Shown piece by piece: positions 24,899 to 33,280 of a DNA stretch of 37,930 nucleotides (its first letter is position 1; each line of letters starts with the position of its first letter). The notes beneath the pieces are model-generated. The model saw only the letters and a list, made by a program, of their open reading frames with translations, did no database searches and was not told the origin of the DNA. This DNA comes from Candidatus Thorarchaeota archaeon (GTDB lineage Archaea; Asgardarchaeota; Thorarchaeia; Thorarchaeales; Thorarchaeaceae): NCBI GenBank assembly GCA_018238205.1, contig JABCTV010000008.1, forward strand, positions 1 to 37,930, written 5' to 3'. The translations under genes were made by a program, and so were the position numbers.

Positions 24899-25423
24899 TT
24901 ACCAGCGTCTTCCACGGCCTCGACCGCGACCGCCTCCGCCTCCACGGCCTCCTCCTCCGCCGCCTCCGTAGCCACCGCCGCCACCGCCGCCACCACGGCC
25001 CATTCCGCCTCCGCGGCCGTATCCTCCACCCATACCCATTCCTTGTCCTGTACCGCCTTGACCCTTTCCAACATTGGCTGGACCAGGAGATGCTAGCTCC
25101 TTCAGTGTACCAGTCTTATAGCTCTCAATTGCAGCCTTGACAGTACCTGACACTCCAGTCAGAACTTTTATTCCAGAGTCTTGTAATGCAGGAAATGCAT
25201 TAGGACCAGCACTACCAGTTAATACAGCTTCAACATTCATAGAAGCCACTAACTGAGCTGCTCTGATTCCAGCTCCACCTGAAGCCATTGCGGCCTCATT
25301 TGAAAGGGCCTCAAAAGCTAATGTTTCAGGATCAGCGATTATGAAGTAGGCGCACCTACCAAATCGTGGGTCAACTGTTGATTCCAAAGTTGGACCCGAT
25401 GATGTAACACATATTTTCGTCAT
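24899..25423 (-). CDS. NifX-like protein with long Gly/Arg (RGG-like) tail
   Basis: 174 aa. Residues 1-115 form the FeMo-cofactor-binding-like domain (VDPRFGRCAYFIIADPE, AAQLVASMNVEAVLTGSAGPNAF, GTVKAAIESYK). The last 60 residues are almost only Gly with Arg, Tyr and Met, ending RGRGRGRRW. The tail DNA is very GC-rich (24905-25050), in contrast to the AT-rich neighbours. First gene of the minus-strand operon; AAGGT precedes the ATG, and two palindromes lie just upstream. Confidence 0.83.
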   Translation of the reverse strand: MTKICVTSSGPTLESTVDPRFGRCAYFIIADPETLAFEALSNEAAMASGGAGIRAAQLVASMNVEAVLTGSAGPNAFPALQDSGIKVLTGVSGTVKAAIESYKTGTLKELASPGPANVGKGQGGTGQGMGMGGGYGRGGGMGRGGGGGGGGYGGGGGGGRGGGGGRGRGRGRRW

Positions 25424-25440
25424 TGTTCATACCTTTTATA

Positions 25441-25480
25441 ATGAATCTTGATTCATATTGTATAATGAATAATGATTCAT
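25441..25480. promoter_or_regulatory. Tandem palindromic operator upstream of the NifX/MinD operon
   Basis: ATGAATCTTGATTCAT (25441-25456) and ATGAATAATGATTCAT (25465-25480) are two near-identical copies of the palindrome ATGAAT-N4-ATTCAT, 24 bases centre to centre, each embedded in TATAATGAAT...ATTCATA. They start 18 bases before the operon's first ATG and cover the likely minus-strand promoter. This is the layout of a repressor or metal sensor binding site. I saw no third copy elsewhere in the window. Confidence 0.75.
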
Positions 25481-25598
25481 AAAAACTCATCGGTAGTTGC
25501 ATAAACCTGTATTTGTTCCTATAATGTAAGACAATTCGAGAGTGAAGCGTTTATCTCTTGGTATGGAATTAGAAGTACTGCTAGTGGAGTGAATTTCA

Positions 25599-26816
25599 AT
25601 GGGATTTAGCGTAGGGATTGTTGGAAAGCCTTCGTGTGGTAAAACATCATTTACCAATGCAGCATGTATGACGGATTTCAAGGTTGGTAGCTATCCATTT
25701 ACAACAATAGAAGCAAATGTTGGTGTCACACATGTTAGGACTGCCTGTGCTTGTGGTGATTTTGATGTACAGGACAATCCTCAGAATTCCATATGTATCG
25801 ATGGTGTTAGATTAGTTCCAATAAAACTGATTGATGTTGCTGGGCTAGTTCCTGGTGCACACGAAGGTCGGGGAATGGGAAATCAGTTTCTAGACGATCT
25901 GAGACAGGCAGATGTGTTGATTCATATTGTAGATGCTAGTGGTGCTCTTGATTCAGAAGGGCAAGAGGTTTCTGCAGGTACCCAAGATCCAGCTGATGAT
26001 GTAAGATTCCTAGAAGACGAGCTTGTTGAATGGATGCTAGGAATTGTGAAAAAAGATTGGCGGAGACTGACTGGTCGCGTCAGATCAGAAGGAGCCAAGT
26101 TAGACGAATTGCTTCTGGAAAAACTTTCAGGCTTGAAGATAACTAGAGCACATATTCTCAGAGCTTTAAGGAAGTCAAATTTGAAAGCTGAAACCGTTGA
26201 CAAGTGGACCGATGATGAAACAAGAGTATTCGTTAAAACACTCCAAAAGACCTCAAAACCAATCATTATCGCAGCAAACAAGATTGACAGACCAGGAGCC
26301 GAAGAGAATTACAAGCGGTTACAAGAGGATTTTCCTGATTACATGATTATTCCTGTAAGTGCTTTGGCAGAGAAAGCTCTCAAAGACCTAGACCAGAAAG
26401 GTGTGATAAAATACATACCTGGAAATGATGATTTTGAAATAATTCAGCAAGAAAATTTGAAGGAGAATGAATCTGAACAATTAGAGAAATTAAAGGAACA
26501 CATTCTGAAAGAGTATGGAGGGACTGGGGTTCAGAATATTCTCAATAAAGCAGTTTTTGATTTTCTCCATATGATTACTATCTATCCCGTGCATGATGCA
26601 AATTCACTCACCGATAGTGATGAAAATGTACTCCCTGATGTATACTTGGTTCCTGAGGGGACTACAGCTAAGGAATTCGCAGGTCATATTCACACAGACC
26701 TAATGGAATCGTTTGTGCATGGTATTGATGCAAGAACAAAGATGAGGATTTCTGACAAACATGTTCTCAAGGATAGAGATGTAATCAAAATTGTGAGTGC
26801 TAAGGGGCAAAAATGA
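25599..26816 (+). CDS. Redox-regulated ATPase/GTPase, YchF/OBG family
   Basis: 405 aa. G1 is GKPSCGKTSF (residues 9-18), G3 is DVAGLVPGAHEGRGMGNQFLDDLRQAD (a YchF hallmark stretch) and G4 is ANKIDRP. The C-terminal TGS domain ends HVLKDRDVIKIVSAKGQK, and a coiled-coil insert lies near residues 280-305. This is the archaeal long form of the OBG family, thought to act on ribosomes. Start ATG 25599 with a GGAG 8 bases upstream. Confidence 0.92.
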   Translation: MGFSVGIVGKPSCGKTSFTNAACMTDFKVGSYPFTTIEANVGVTHVRTACACGDFDVQDNPQNSICIDGVRLVPIKLIDVAGLVPGAHEGRGMGNQFLDDLRQADVLIHIVDASGALDSEGQEVSAGTQDPADDVRFLEDELVEWMLGIVKKDWRRLTGRVRSEGAKLDELLLEKLSGLKITRAHILRALRKSNLKAETVDKWTDDETRVFVKTLQKTSKPIIIAANKIDRPGAEENYKRLQEDFPDYMIIPVSALAEKALKDLDQKGVIKYIPGNDDFEIIQQENLKENESEQLEKLKEHILKEYGGTGVQNILNKAVFDFLHMITIYPVHDANSLTDSDENVLPDVYLVPEGTTAKEFAGHIHTDLMESFVHGIDARTKMRISDKHVLKDRDVIKIVSAKGQK

Positions 26817-26995
26817 GAGTATAATTGTTCATTTTTCCCCTATATATTGCCATATCAATAATCAGTCAATATTATAGAGAAACTGTTGGTCAAACAGGGT
26901 TCTAGTGATTTCTATTGACAGCTATTCAATATACATCATTCTCGGATTTCAGTAGAATATGATTGTGAAAAAAGGAATCAATTCTGGTGAATCTT

Positions 26996-27439
26996 ATGGA
27001 GATATTTCCAACATTGGAAGATGCAAGAGCAGCTGGTATGTATCTTGGCAGATTTGGTCAGTATCCCACGATATACAAACGTGGTGCCAATGACTATATT
27101 GTTGTCGAGAAAGGAGCTTGGCCCCCATCAAATTCATGGCCCTTTCTCAAATGGGATGGAAGAAATTGGGTACCAGTTTTAGCAAAGCTTGATACCATTG
27201 AACGAGCGCAGGAAGCCTCTGGACTTTTCGCACTTCTTGGTCATAATACTATCATTGTGGAGTTCCCTGGAATCACCTTTGATATCTTCTTCAGAGAAGC
27301 TCATGTGCCAACAGGAGCTTGGATAGTAAGTGAATCCGATTCTAACTATTCTGTTAGATACATGAAATCTCCGGAATCCAGTGAAGATGCCGAAGATTAT
27401 GAATCTGAAACCATAGACATTGAAATTATTCCTGTATGA
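26996..27439 (+). CDS. Hypothetical acidic protein
   Basis: 147 aa from ATG 26996 (GGTGA 5 bases upstream); GTG 26987 is an alternative. Two similar-looking halves are suggested: DARAAGMYLGRFGQYPTIYKRG and RAQEASGLFALLGHNTIIVEFPG, each a helix followed by a strand. The end is very acidic (SSEDAEDYESETIDIEI). No family recognised. It lies tail to tail with the flavin reductase, 2 bases apart. Confidence 0.6.
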   Translation: MEIFPTLEDARAAGMYLGRFGQYPTIYKRGANDYIVVEKGAWPPSNSWPFLKWDGRNWVPVLAKLDTIERAQEASGLFALLGHNTIIVEFPGITFDIFFREAHVPTGAWIVSESDSNYSVRYMKSPESSEDAEDYESETIDIEIIPV

Positions 27440-27441
27440 CA

Positions 27442-27978
27442 TCAGAGAAGTTTCTTGCCGAGTGTCCAATATTGACCATTTAGAGGAAGGTATGTGAATA
27501 GGTTAGCCTTTGAGGCGTCAAATCGTCCTTTTTCATCAAGAACAGACTCGTCGATATGAACAGAGAGCACATCAGCAATGAACAGATCATGCGCTCCAAG
27601 AGGAACTATCTCGCGGGTCTTACATTCAATGCTTATGGGACATTCTTTGATCATTGGTGCCTTGATTTTTGAAGCTGGTTCAGGAGTAAATCCACATTTA
27701 GAGAACTTATCATATTTACGTCCGGATTTGGTGCCTGCAAAGATAGTGCCTTCAATCTGGTCTGTTGATGGTATATTCAGAACATACTCTCCAGCATCTT
27801 TCACAAGATTATAGCTGTGCCTTTCAGGACGTATTCCAATGACCATTGTAGGAGGTTTACTACAGACATTAGCAGCCCATGAAAGTGTGATTATATTGGG
27901 TCTTTCAGGTCCAGATACGCTCAAGAGAACAACAGGACAAGGGACCATTGCAGTGGTTGGATTCATCTCTCTTTTCAT
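27442..27978 (-). CDS. Flavin reductase-like (FMN-binding split barrel) protein
   Basis: 178 aa from ATG 27978; a GTG at 28056 would add 26 residues that homologues usually lack. The family is seen in AMVPCPVVLLSVSGPERPNIITLSWAANVCSKPP, GIRPERHSYNLVKDAGEYVLNIPS and CKTREIVPLGAHDLFIADVLSVHID. These proteins bind FMN and pass electrons from NAD(P)H to flavin, or act as flavoredoxin. Divergent from the dehydrogenase gene, with a shared promoter region of about 95 bases. Confidence 0.85.
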   Translation of the reverse strand: MKREMNPTTAMVPCPVVLLSVSGPERPNIITLSWAANVCSKPPTMVIGIRPERHSYNLVKDAGEYVLNIPSTDQIEGTIFAGTKSGRKYDKFSKCGFTPEPASKIKAPMIKECPISIECKTREIVPLGAHDLFIADVLSVHIDESVLDEKGRFDASKANLFTYLPLNGQYWTLGKKLL

Positions 27979-28073
27979 AATCTGTAAGTAGACATACTCC
28001 GTTAAGAAAATGTCGCCTTCGTCAGGTTTAAGATGAATCAACGAACCGCAGTGCACATCACACCTATGAGGTT

Positions 28074-28991
28074 ATGCTAATGAAACGCGTACTTATAGCG
28101 GATCCAATTGCAGAGTCGGCAGTAGCCAAAATAAAGGCAGCAGGACTCGAAATTGTAAAGAGAGATTATGATGCAGATGGACCAATTGAGGAACAAATCA
28201 AAGGGTTCGACTGTGTAGTAGTAAGAAGTGCCACTAAGATTACTAAAGAGGTAATTGAGGCGTCTGATAATCTAAAACTAGTAATCAGAGCTGGGGTTGG
28301 ACTTGACAATGTTGACATAGAAGCTGCAAAAGCTAAGGGAGTCATTGTGCATAATACTCCGGAGGCACCGACAGTTTCAGTGGCTGAAATGGTATTTTCA
28401 CTGATGTTCGCATTAGCCAGGAATGTCACCCAAGCAGATAGCTCCATGAAAGATGAACGTTGGGAGAAAAAGAAACTCAAGGGCACTGAATTATGGAATA
28501 AGACCATTGGGATTGTAGGATTTGGAAGGATAGGTCAGGAAGTTGGAAAGAGAGCAAAGGCTTTCGACATGGATGTTCTCGCCTATGATGTCATCGATAT
28601 CGATGATGTCTGTAAAGAAGTTGGAGCCAAAAGATCTGATTTGAAAACCATTATTGAGCAATCTGATTACATTTCACTCCATGTTCCTTTACTACCTCAA
28701 ACAAAAGGGATGTTAGGAGAGAAGGAATTCAAGATAATGAAGAAGACTGCATTCCTTGTCAACACAGCCCGAGGTGGGGTAGTAGATGAGAAAGCACTTC
28801 TGGATGCGTTGAAACAAGGCGAGATTGCAGGTGCAGCTTTAGATGTCTTTGAAAAAGAACCACCAGTAGACTGGCAGCTTGTAAAACATCCCAAACTTAT
28901 AGCGACTCCACACTTAGCATCATCAACCGGAGAAGCTCAGGTTCGAGTTGGAGAACTTACTGCACAGAAGGTCATTGATGGTCTAAAGTAA
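28074..28991 (+). CDS. D-isomer 2-hydroxyacid dehydrogenase (SerA-like, no ACT domain)
   Basis: 305 aa. NAD-binding GFGRIGQEVGKRA, catalytic Arg in NTARGGVVDEKAL, Glu in FEKEPP and His in PHLASST form the standard catalytic set. The substrate-domain part is VVVRSATKITKEVIEAS, with GVGLDNVDIEAAKAKGV. At this length it lacks the regulatory ACT domain of full 3-phosphoglycerate dehydrogenases. It most likely serves serine synthesis, but other 2-hydroxyacids are possible. A second ATG lies two codons in. Confidence 0.88.
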   Translation: MLMKRVLIADPIAESAVAKIKAAGLEIVKRDYDADGPIEEQIKGFDCVVVRSATKITKEVIEASDNLKLVIRAGVGLDNVDIEAAKAKGVIVHNTPEAPTVSVAEMVFSLMFALARNVTQADSSMKDERWEKKKLKGTELWNKTIGIVGFGRIGQEVGKRAKAFDMDVLAYDVIDIDDVCKEVGAKRSDLKTIIEQSDYISLHVPLLPQTKGMLGEKEFKIMKKTAFLVNTARGGVVDEKALLDALKQGEIAGAALDVFEKEPPVDWQLVKHPKLIATPHLASSTGEAQVRVGELTAQKVIDGLK

Positions 28992-29045
28992 TTCATCTGA
29001 AAGGACAAAGCGTTACACCTTTAAGCGAATGTCCTCGAGTTGGCT

Positions 29046-29140
29046 TGGTCACGGCATGCGTGCCGTACCATACCATTCCTTTGTGTTGGCGGATGCGTCC
29101 GCACGGGATGTGGCCCTTAGGGGCTGAACCACAAACAAAG
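29046..29140 (+). ncRNA. Candidate structured RNA or leader before L15e
   Basis: Hairpin 1: TGGT-C-ACGGCA-TGCG-TGCCGT-ACCA (29046-29070). A second unit is closed by TTTGTG (29080-29085) with CACAAA (29130-29135) and contains GCGGA-TGCG-TCCGC (29089-29102) and GGCCC-TTA-GGGGCT (29112-29125). GC-rich compared with its surroundings. It could be a guide RNA or the L15e mRNA leader. I cannot assign it to a family. Confidence 0.5.
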
Positions 29141-29173
29141 TGAATATATTACGACAAAGGATGGAAACAGACA

Positions 29174-29758
29174 ATGCCTACAGCATACAAACACATGAAT
29201 GAAAAATGGATAGAAGGGCAACAAGAACGCTCTGATATTGTTAGAAGCAGATTGATAGTCTGGAGAAAGCAGGGTACTATGGTCAAACTAGACAGACCCA
29301 CCAGACTAGGTCGTGCAAGAAACCTTGGTTACAAAGCAAAGCAGGGTTATGTTATCGTGAGGATTATGACTGGTCGTGGACCACGTGAGAGACCAAGACC
29401 AAAAAAGGGTCGTAAGCCTAGTGGTATGGGTGTAACAAAATACACTCCTCAGAAATCACGACGCTGGATTGCTGAAGAACGTGTTGCCAGAAAATATGTG
29501 AATATGCGTGTCCTGAACTCATATTGGGTAGGAAATGACCACAAGTGGGTTTGGCACGAAGTAATTCTTGTAGACCCCAATCATCCAGTGATTTACAACG
29601 ACCCAAACATCAATTGGATCTGTGACCCAACTCACAAGGGTAGAGTCCACAGAGGTCTTACTTCTGCAGGTAAAAGAAGTCGTGGTCTCAGAAAGAAGGG
29701 GCGAGGCGCTGAAAAGGTCAGACCTTCTCTTGGAGCCAAAGGTAATGTCGCAAAATAG
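29174..29758 (+). CDS. rpl15e: Ribosomal protein eL15 (L15e)
   Basis: 194 aa, full length. Conserved segments: YKHMNEKWIEGQ, RLIVWRKQGTMVKLDRPTRLGRARNLGYKAKQGYVIVRI, the basic RPRPKKGRKPSGMGV, RVLNSYWVGNDHKWVWHEVILVDPNHPVI and the C-terminal RGLTSAGKRSRGLRKKGRGAEK. Start ATG 29174. First gene of a block with COG1325 and two RNase P proteins. Confidence 0.95.
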   Translation: MPTAYKHMNEKWIEGQQERSDIVRSRLIVWRKQGTMVKLDRPTRLGRARNLGYKAKQGYVIVRIMTGRGPRERPRPKKGRKPSGMGVTKYTPQKSRRWIAEERVARKYVNMRVLNSYWVGNDHKWVWHEVILVDPNHPVIYNDPNINWICDPTHKGRVHRGLTSAGKRSRGLRKKGRGAEKVRPSLGAKGNVAK

Positions 29759-29787
29759 CGGAGATTTCTGAGGCTGAGGGAGCGGCT

Positions 29788-30246
29788 ATGCCGTTCATAA
29801 GAAAAATTGAAGTCCGTGCATATGCAAGGGCTACTGAAATTACTGAGAGAGTATCTACTGCGATACTTGGTATCTTCCCAGAAAACATCAGACAGAATAT
29901 ATCTATAACAGAAGAGAAGGCTGAAGGACAATCTGGGGATTCGATTTCAATTGTATCAGGATTACTAAAGAATAGAGATGAATGTGAAATTACATTTGAC
30001 TTTATTATCAAACATTTGGAAAAGAGTGACCGCCGTGCAATTAAACGCTCACTCGACCTTCGATTGAATAATAACAGCGTCTTTTTTCTTAGGATTGATA
30101 AGCAAGGAGCGTTTCTAGGGAAGATGAAATTGGCCAATAATACTGATGTCATAAGAGCCAAGTTTTACTTCAAAGATAGGCCACGTTGTAAAAAGAAAGA
30201 TGCAATGCGTATGATTGAGAAACGTCTACAATATGCGGAGGATTGA
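29788..30246 (+). CDS. RNA-binding protein of the COG1325 (exosome-linked) family
   Basis: 152 aa. MPFIRKIEVRAYARATEITERVSTAILGIFPE at the start, KNRDECEITFDFIIKHL in the middle and FYFKDRPRCKKKDAMRMIEKRL at the end fit the archaeal COG1325 family, predicted to be linked with the exosome from its gene neighbourhoods. Lies 29 bases after L15e and 3 bases before rpp30, so one transcript is likely. Confidence 0.75.
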   Translation: MPFIRKIEVRAYARATEITERVSTAILGIFPENIRQNISITEEKAEGQSGDSISIVSGLLKNRDECEITFDFIIKHLEKSDRRAIKRSLDLRLNNNSVFFLRIDKQGAFLGKMKLANNTDVIRAKFYFKDRPRCKKKDAMRMIEKRLQYAED

Positions 30247-30249
30247 GTT

Positions 30250-30939
30250 GTGTCAGTTGATTTAGGAGTTCTAGTATCCGATGCCACCGAGATTGATTCG
30301 TTTAGTGGTATGGCAAGTAAGCTAGGACTTACTGGAATTGCAGTAGTAGGATTGCCTACTGACCCATTCAAGACTCTTACTGAGAATATGATGCTATATA
30401 GTAGAGTGATTCTTCATGGAAAAAGTATCAATTCAGTTAGGAAACAGATAGACAAAATCAGAAGGAAGACGATGATTGTTTCTGTTCCACTCAAATCCAT
30501 AGAGGTAACCAATTGGGCTGCAGAGGATAAGCGTGTAGATCTATTGACTGTTGATCCAACTCAGGAGAATCGTCTTAGAGATACTACCGCTCGCTTAGCT
30601 TCGATATCAAATACGAGTTTAGAAATTCAAATTGCGCCACTTCTCAAGTCATCCGGTCTAAATAGGTCTAAAATTCTCAAACTATACCGCGAATCTGTTA
30701 CTACAGCAATGGATGCAGGAATGGATGTGGTTCTAACTAGTGGAGCAATTCATCCGATGGGGCTGCGGTCATCAGTTGCAATAGCACATATTGGAGTACT
30801 TCTGGGAATGGACCGATCTTATGCAGATAGCGCTGCAAGTGATTTCCCCAAGTCAATCATTGAGAGAAATATGAGGAAGTTACAATCTAGTTTTGTTAGC
30901 AGTGGAGTGGAGATTATTCACAAGGGGGAGGAACAATGA
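30250..30939 (+). CDS. rnp3: Ribonuclease P protein component 3 (Rpp30)
   Basis: 229 aa from GTG 30250. PHP-like TIM barrel of Rpp30: DLGVLVSDATEIDSFSGMASKLGLTGIAVVGL, then VDLLTVDPTQENRLRDTTARLASISNTSLEIQI, VTTAMDAGMDVVLTSGAIHPMGLRS and a short C-terminal region. It works with Pop5 in activating RNase P RNA. Its last four bases overlap the next gene (ATGA), so they are coupled. Confidence 0.9.
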   Translation: MSVDLGVLVSDATEIDSFSGMASKLGLTGIAVVGLPTDPFKTLTENMMLYSRVILHGKSINSVRKQIDKIRRKTMIVSVPLKSIEVTNWAAEDKRVDLLTVDPTQENRLRDTTARLASISNTSLEIQIAPLLKSSGLNRSKILKLYRESVTTAMDAGMDVVLTSGAIHPMGLRSSVAIAHIGVLLGMDRSYADSAASDFPKSIIERNMRKLQSSFVSSGVEIIHKGEEQ

Positions 30940-31244
30940 AGAGGGTTAGAAAGAGATACTTGCTCTTCAAGCTTCATCGAGATGGCTCTTCAATAGAGGG
31001 AAAGCAGCTAAGTTTGGTAATCTGGAAAAGCCTCCTCTCACTTTACGGTGAGATTCAAGCAGCAGACTCGAAGCTTTACTTGATTGATTTTGAAGAATCA
31101 TCGGGAGAGGGTGTTCTTCAGTGTAGTCTACCATCTTTACAGCAAGTAATAGCAGCAGCTGCGGTTATTGGTTCAATCAATGGAACAGCTGTTTCTTTTG
31201 AACCAAAAAAGACCTCTGGAACTATCAAAGGTTTGAATCGATAG
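30936..31244 (+). CDS. rnp2: Ribonuclease P protein component 2 (Pop5)
   Basis: 102 aa: KRVRKRYLLFKLH at the start, then IWKSLLSLYGEIQAADSKLYLIDFE and GVLQCSLPSLQQVIAAAAVIGSINGTAVSFEPKKTSGTIKGL, all typical of archaeal Pop5. Binds RNase P RNA together with Rpp30. The end overlaps the convergent JAMM gene by 20 bases. Confidence 0.9.
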   Translation: MKRVRKRYLLFKLHRDGSSIEGKQLSLVIWKSLLSLYGEIQAADSKLYLIDFEESSGEGVLQCSLPSLQQVIAAAAVIGSINGTAVSFEPKKTSGTIKGLNR

Positions 31245-31665
31245 ATTTCCGATATTTTATTAGAATCTCATTAGCAATCTCATCTTTTAGGATGTAAGCC
31301 TTAGTTGTCCAATTCCCAGTTAATTTCGAAGCAATAAGCCAGACAACGGGATTCAAACGCATATTTCTGAGGTCCGTCTCGGAGGGTTCAGGCGGTGCTG
31401 GATGGGAATGATAAATTCCAACTAAAGACTCTCCTCTTTCTTCTGCTTCAATTAGCAATTGGTATTCATTTTCAGGATTAACAGAAAAAGCAATCTGACT
31501 TGTTTTCGATTCATTTTCTACTAATTCAACACGATTAGCGCTCACAATGTTTTCGGATAAGATACCAAAAAGTAGCGCTACAGCTTCACCAGGGAAGGAT
31601 GTTTCTGCATGTTGCTGTAATCGTACAAAATTCTGTTCAGTTATGTGCAATTCATAGTGCATCAT
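31225..31665 (-). CDS. JAMM/MPN (JAB) metalloprotease
   Basis: 146 aa. The JAMM zinc site is complete: Glu27 in FPGEAVALLFG, His86 and His88 in YHSHPAPPEPSETD, and Asp98; the loop between HSHP and PSETD seems one residue shorter than usual. This is the compact, stand-alone JAB type that removes ubiquitin-like modifiers from proteins or cleaves them for sulfur-transfer pathways. It starts within the stop of the upstream Lrp gene (4-base overlap). Confidence 0.85.
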   Translation of the reverse strand: MMHYELHITEQNFVRLQQHAETSFPGEAVALLFGILSENIVSANRVELVENESKTSQIAFSVNPENEYQLLIEAEERGESLVGIYHSHPAPPEPSETDLRNMRLNPVVWLIASKLTGNWTTKAYILKDEIANEILIKYRKSIDSNL

Positions 31666-32117
31666 GAAGCACCAGTGTCTGAGAAGGCTGATTTGACCTC
31701 TTCAAGTACAATACAGGTTTCTGCGTCCCCAATACCTTCAATTGTACCAAGACGTTTTTCGAGGAATTGATAGAGTTCGGTAAGATCATTTACAGTAATC
31801 ATCATAATAAGGCCACAAGCACCATCTAGAAAATAGGCTTCATTGACTTCTTTGAATTTTATGAGTTTCTTTGAAATAGCAGTTGCATGTTTCATTACGG
31901 TCTTTACACGGATTATGGCCCGGATGCTCTTTCCAATTTTCATTGGATCTAATACTACTGTAAAACGTTTGATGTAACCTTCATCCCTCAACCGTTTCAC
32001 TCGACGTCGTATTGTGACTTCTGTTCTCCCCACAGCTTGTGCAATATCACTGAAGGAACGTCTGCCATCTTCTTGAAGCATTAAGATAATTTCAGAATCA
32101 ATGTCATCTAGTTTCAT
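31662..32117 (-). CDS. Lrp/AsnC-family transcription regulator
   Basis: 151 aa. The winged helix-turn-helix (DDIDSEIILMLQEDGRRSFSDIAQAVGRTEVTIRRRVKRLRDEGYIKRF) is followed by a RAM ligand-binding domain (IRVKTV, VNEAYFLDGACGLIMMITVNDLTELYQFLEKRLGTIEGIGDAETCIVL). Coupled to the JAMM gene. Ligand unknown. Confidence 0.9.
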   Translation of the reverse strand: MKLDDIDSEIILMLQEDGRRSFSDIAQAVGRTEVTIRRRVKRLRDEGYIKRFTVVLDPMKIGKSIRAIIRVKTVMKHATAISKKLIKFKEVNEAYFLDGACGLIMMITVNDLTELYQFLEKRLGTIEGIGDAETCIVLEEVKSAFSDTGAS

Positions 32118-32238
32118 AGACGTCAGCCTCTATCAGTGCAATGTGACTGGCAGAATGTTCGGTTTCGTGCATATAGACGTTCTGATGTGTGCGAACTCGG
32201 AAGGACTGAATCTATATTCGATTGAAAATGTTACATTA

Positions 32239-33057
32239 TTAGAGAACTCTCAATTCTTCTTTGAGAATTACATCTTTTTGAGGTAACATGACTGCATAAA
32301 GCTCTATGTGCTCAATCAATAACTTTGCATTTCGAATCTTCTGTTCAAGAAGCTCCTGTATCTGAAAGATACCAGAAACATTGGTCATATTCACTTCGAT
32401 TCGAACTGTCTTTTCTATACCTTTGCGAATTTTCACATCTTCAATTGCCATAGCTGACGCAGAGTGAATATTGACACTTCCAGCCTCGAATGGAATCCTA
32501 GCCCGACCCTTTGTCATATCTAGTGCATCAGCAACACCCACAACTCCAGCCTCAACTGTCATTGGAATTGCAGCCTTATCGTGACAATAGATAGCATGCA
32601 TCACGTGGCCTCTGATGTGTACTTGTTTGCGCCGGTCTTTTGGATATACCTTGGCCAATATCCTGTCTAAAATTGGTAAGGACAGTACCACTGAGAACTC
32701 GTCATGATTGGCACGACCAACGACCATTCCGATGTCATGAAGATAACAACCTAACATTACCACGAGTTCTGCATCATTCATATCACCAGTTTCCTCGTGG
32801 ACTATTGTTGGAGTGAGTCCCGGCTTTAGTTCTTGTAGTAATTTGAGTCCATTCAAAGTAACAATGAGTGAATGTGTATGGCCATGATCAGAATATCCCA
32901 TTCGATCTATAGCCATTCTATTGCTATCTTCAAGTAAAGTTTGAACTTCAACATCTTTCTCTATTTCATTAAATGCACGCATACAAATCTCGTTATTCTT
33001 CAAAAGTCGACGGACTCTGTCTTTTAGCGTGTTTCGTGGTCTTGTGCGCTTTGCCAT
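32239..33057 (-). CDS. HD-domain phosphohydrolase
   Basis: 272 aa. HD motifs: YSDHGHTHSL, then LGCYLHDIGMVVGRANHDE (the HD pair), HVMHAIYCH and GVADALDMTKGRARI (last Asp). Basic N-terminus (AKRTRPRNTLKDRVRRL). It belongs to a conserved archaeal group of predicted metal-dependent phosphohydrolases; the nucleotide or RNA substrate is not known. AGGTGG precedes the ATG at 10 bases. The 220 bases up to the FluC gene hold no gene. Confidence 0.82.
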   Translation of the reverse strand: MAKRTRPRNTLKDRVRRLLKNNEICMRAFNEIEKDVEVQTLLEDSNRMAIDRMGYSDHGHTHSLIVTLNGLKLLQELKPGLTPTIVHEETGDMNDAELVVMLGCYLHDIGMVVGRANHDEFSVVLSLPILDRILAKVYPKDRRKQVHIRGHVMHAIYCHDKAAIPMTVEAGVVGVADALDMTKGRARIPFEAGSVNIHSASAMAIEDVKIRKGIEKTVRIEVNMTNVSGIFQIQELLEQKIRNAKLLIEHIELYAVMLPQKDVILKEELRVL

Positions 33058-33280
33058 AATTATTGTACCACCTAATTTTATCTCTTAATTCAATTCTGGC
33101 TATCAGCAAATTAGGTAATAAATGAGATACCGGCACATAATATATTGCCAGATACTAATTCGGATTTCCCTCAGTCTATACTGAAACAATGAGCTGAGTC
33201 AGATTCAATTTTTTCTTATATTGCAAGAGTAAAGCCATTCTCATATGAACTAATGGTATTAGGCACGAAGATAATGTGCT
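33058..33280. other. Gene-free spacer
   Basis: AT-rich, holds the probable promoter of the HD gene (AGATAAAATT region on the minus strand) and the 3' end of the FluC transcript. I see no coding frame or strong hairpin. Confidence 0.4.

Noticed and set aside
24818-25140. Ala/Ser/Thr-rich and Arg/His-rich frames opposite the glycine-rich tail
   Set aside because: They are complements of Gly codon runs in the NifX-like gene.
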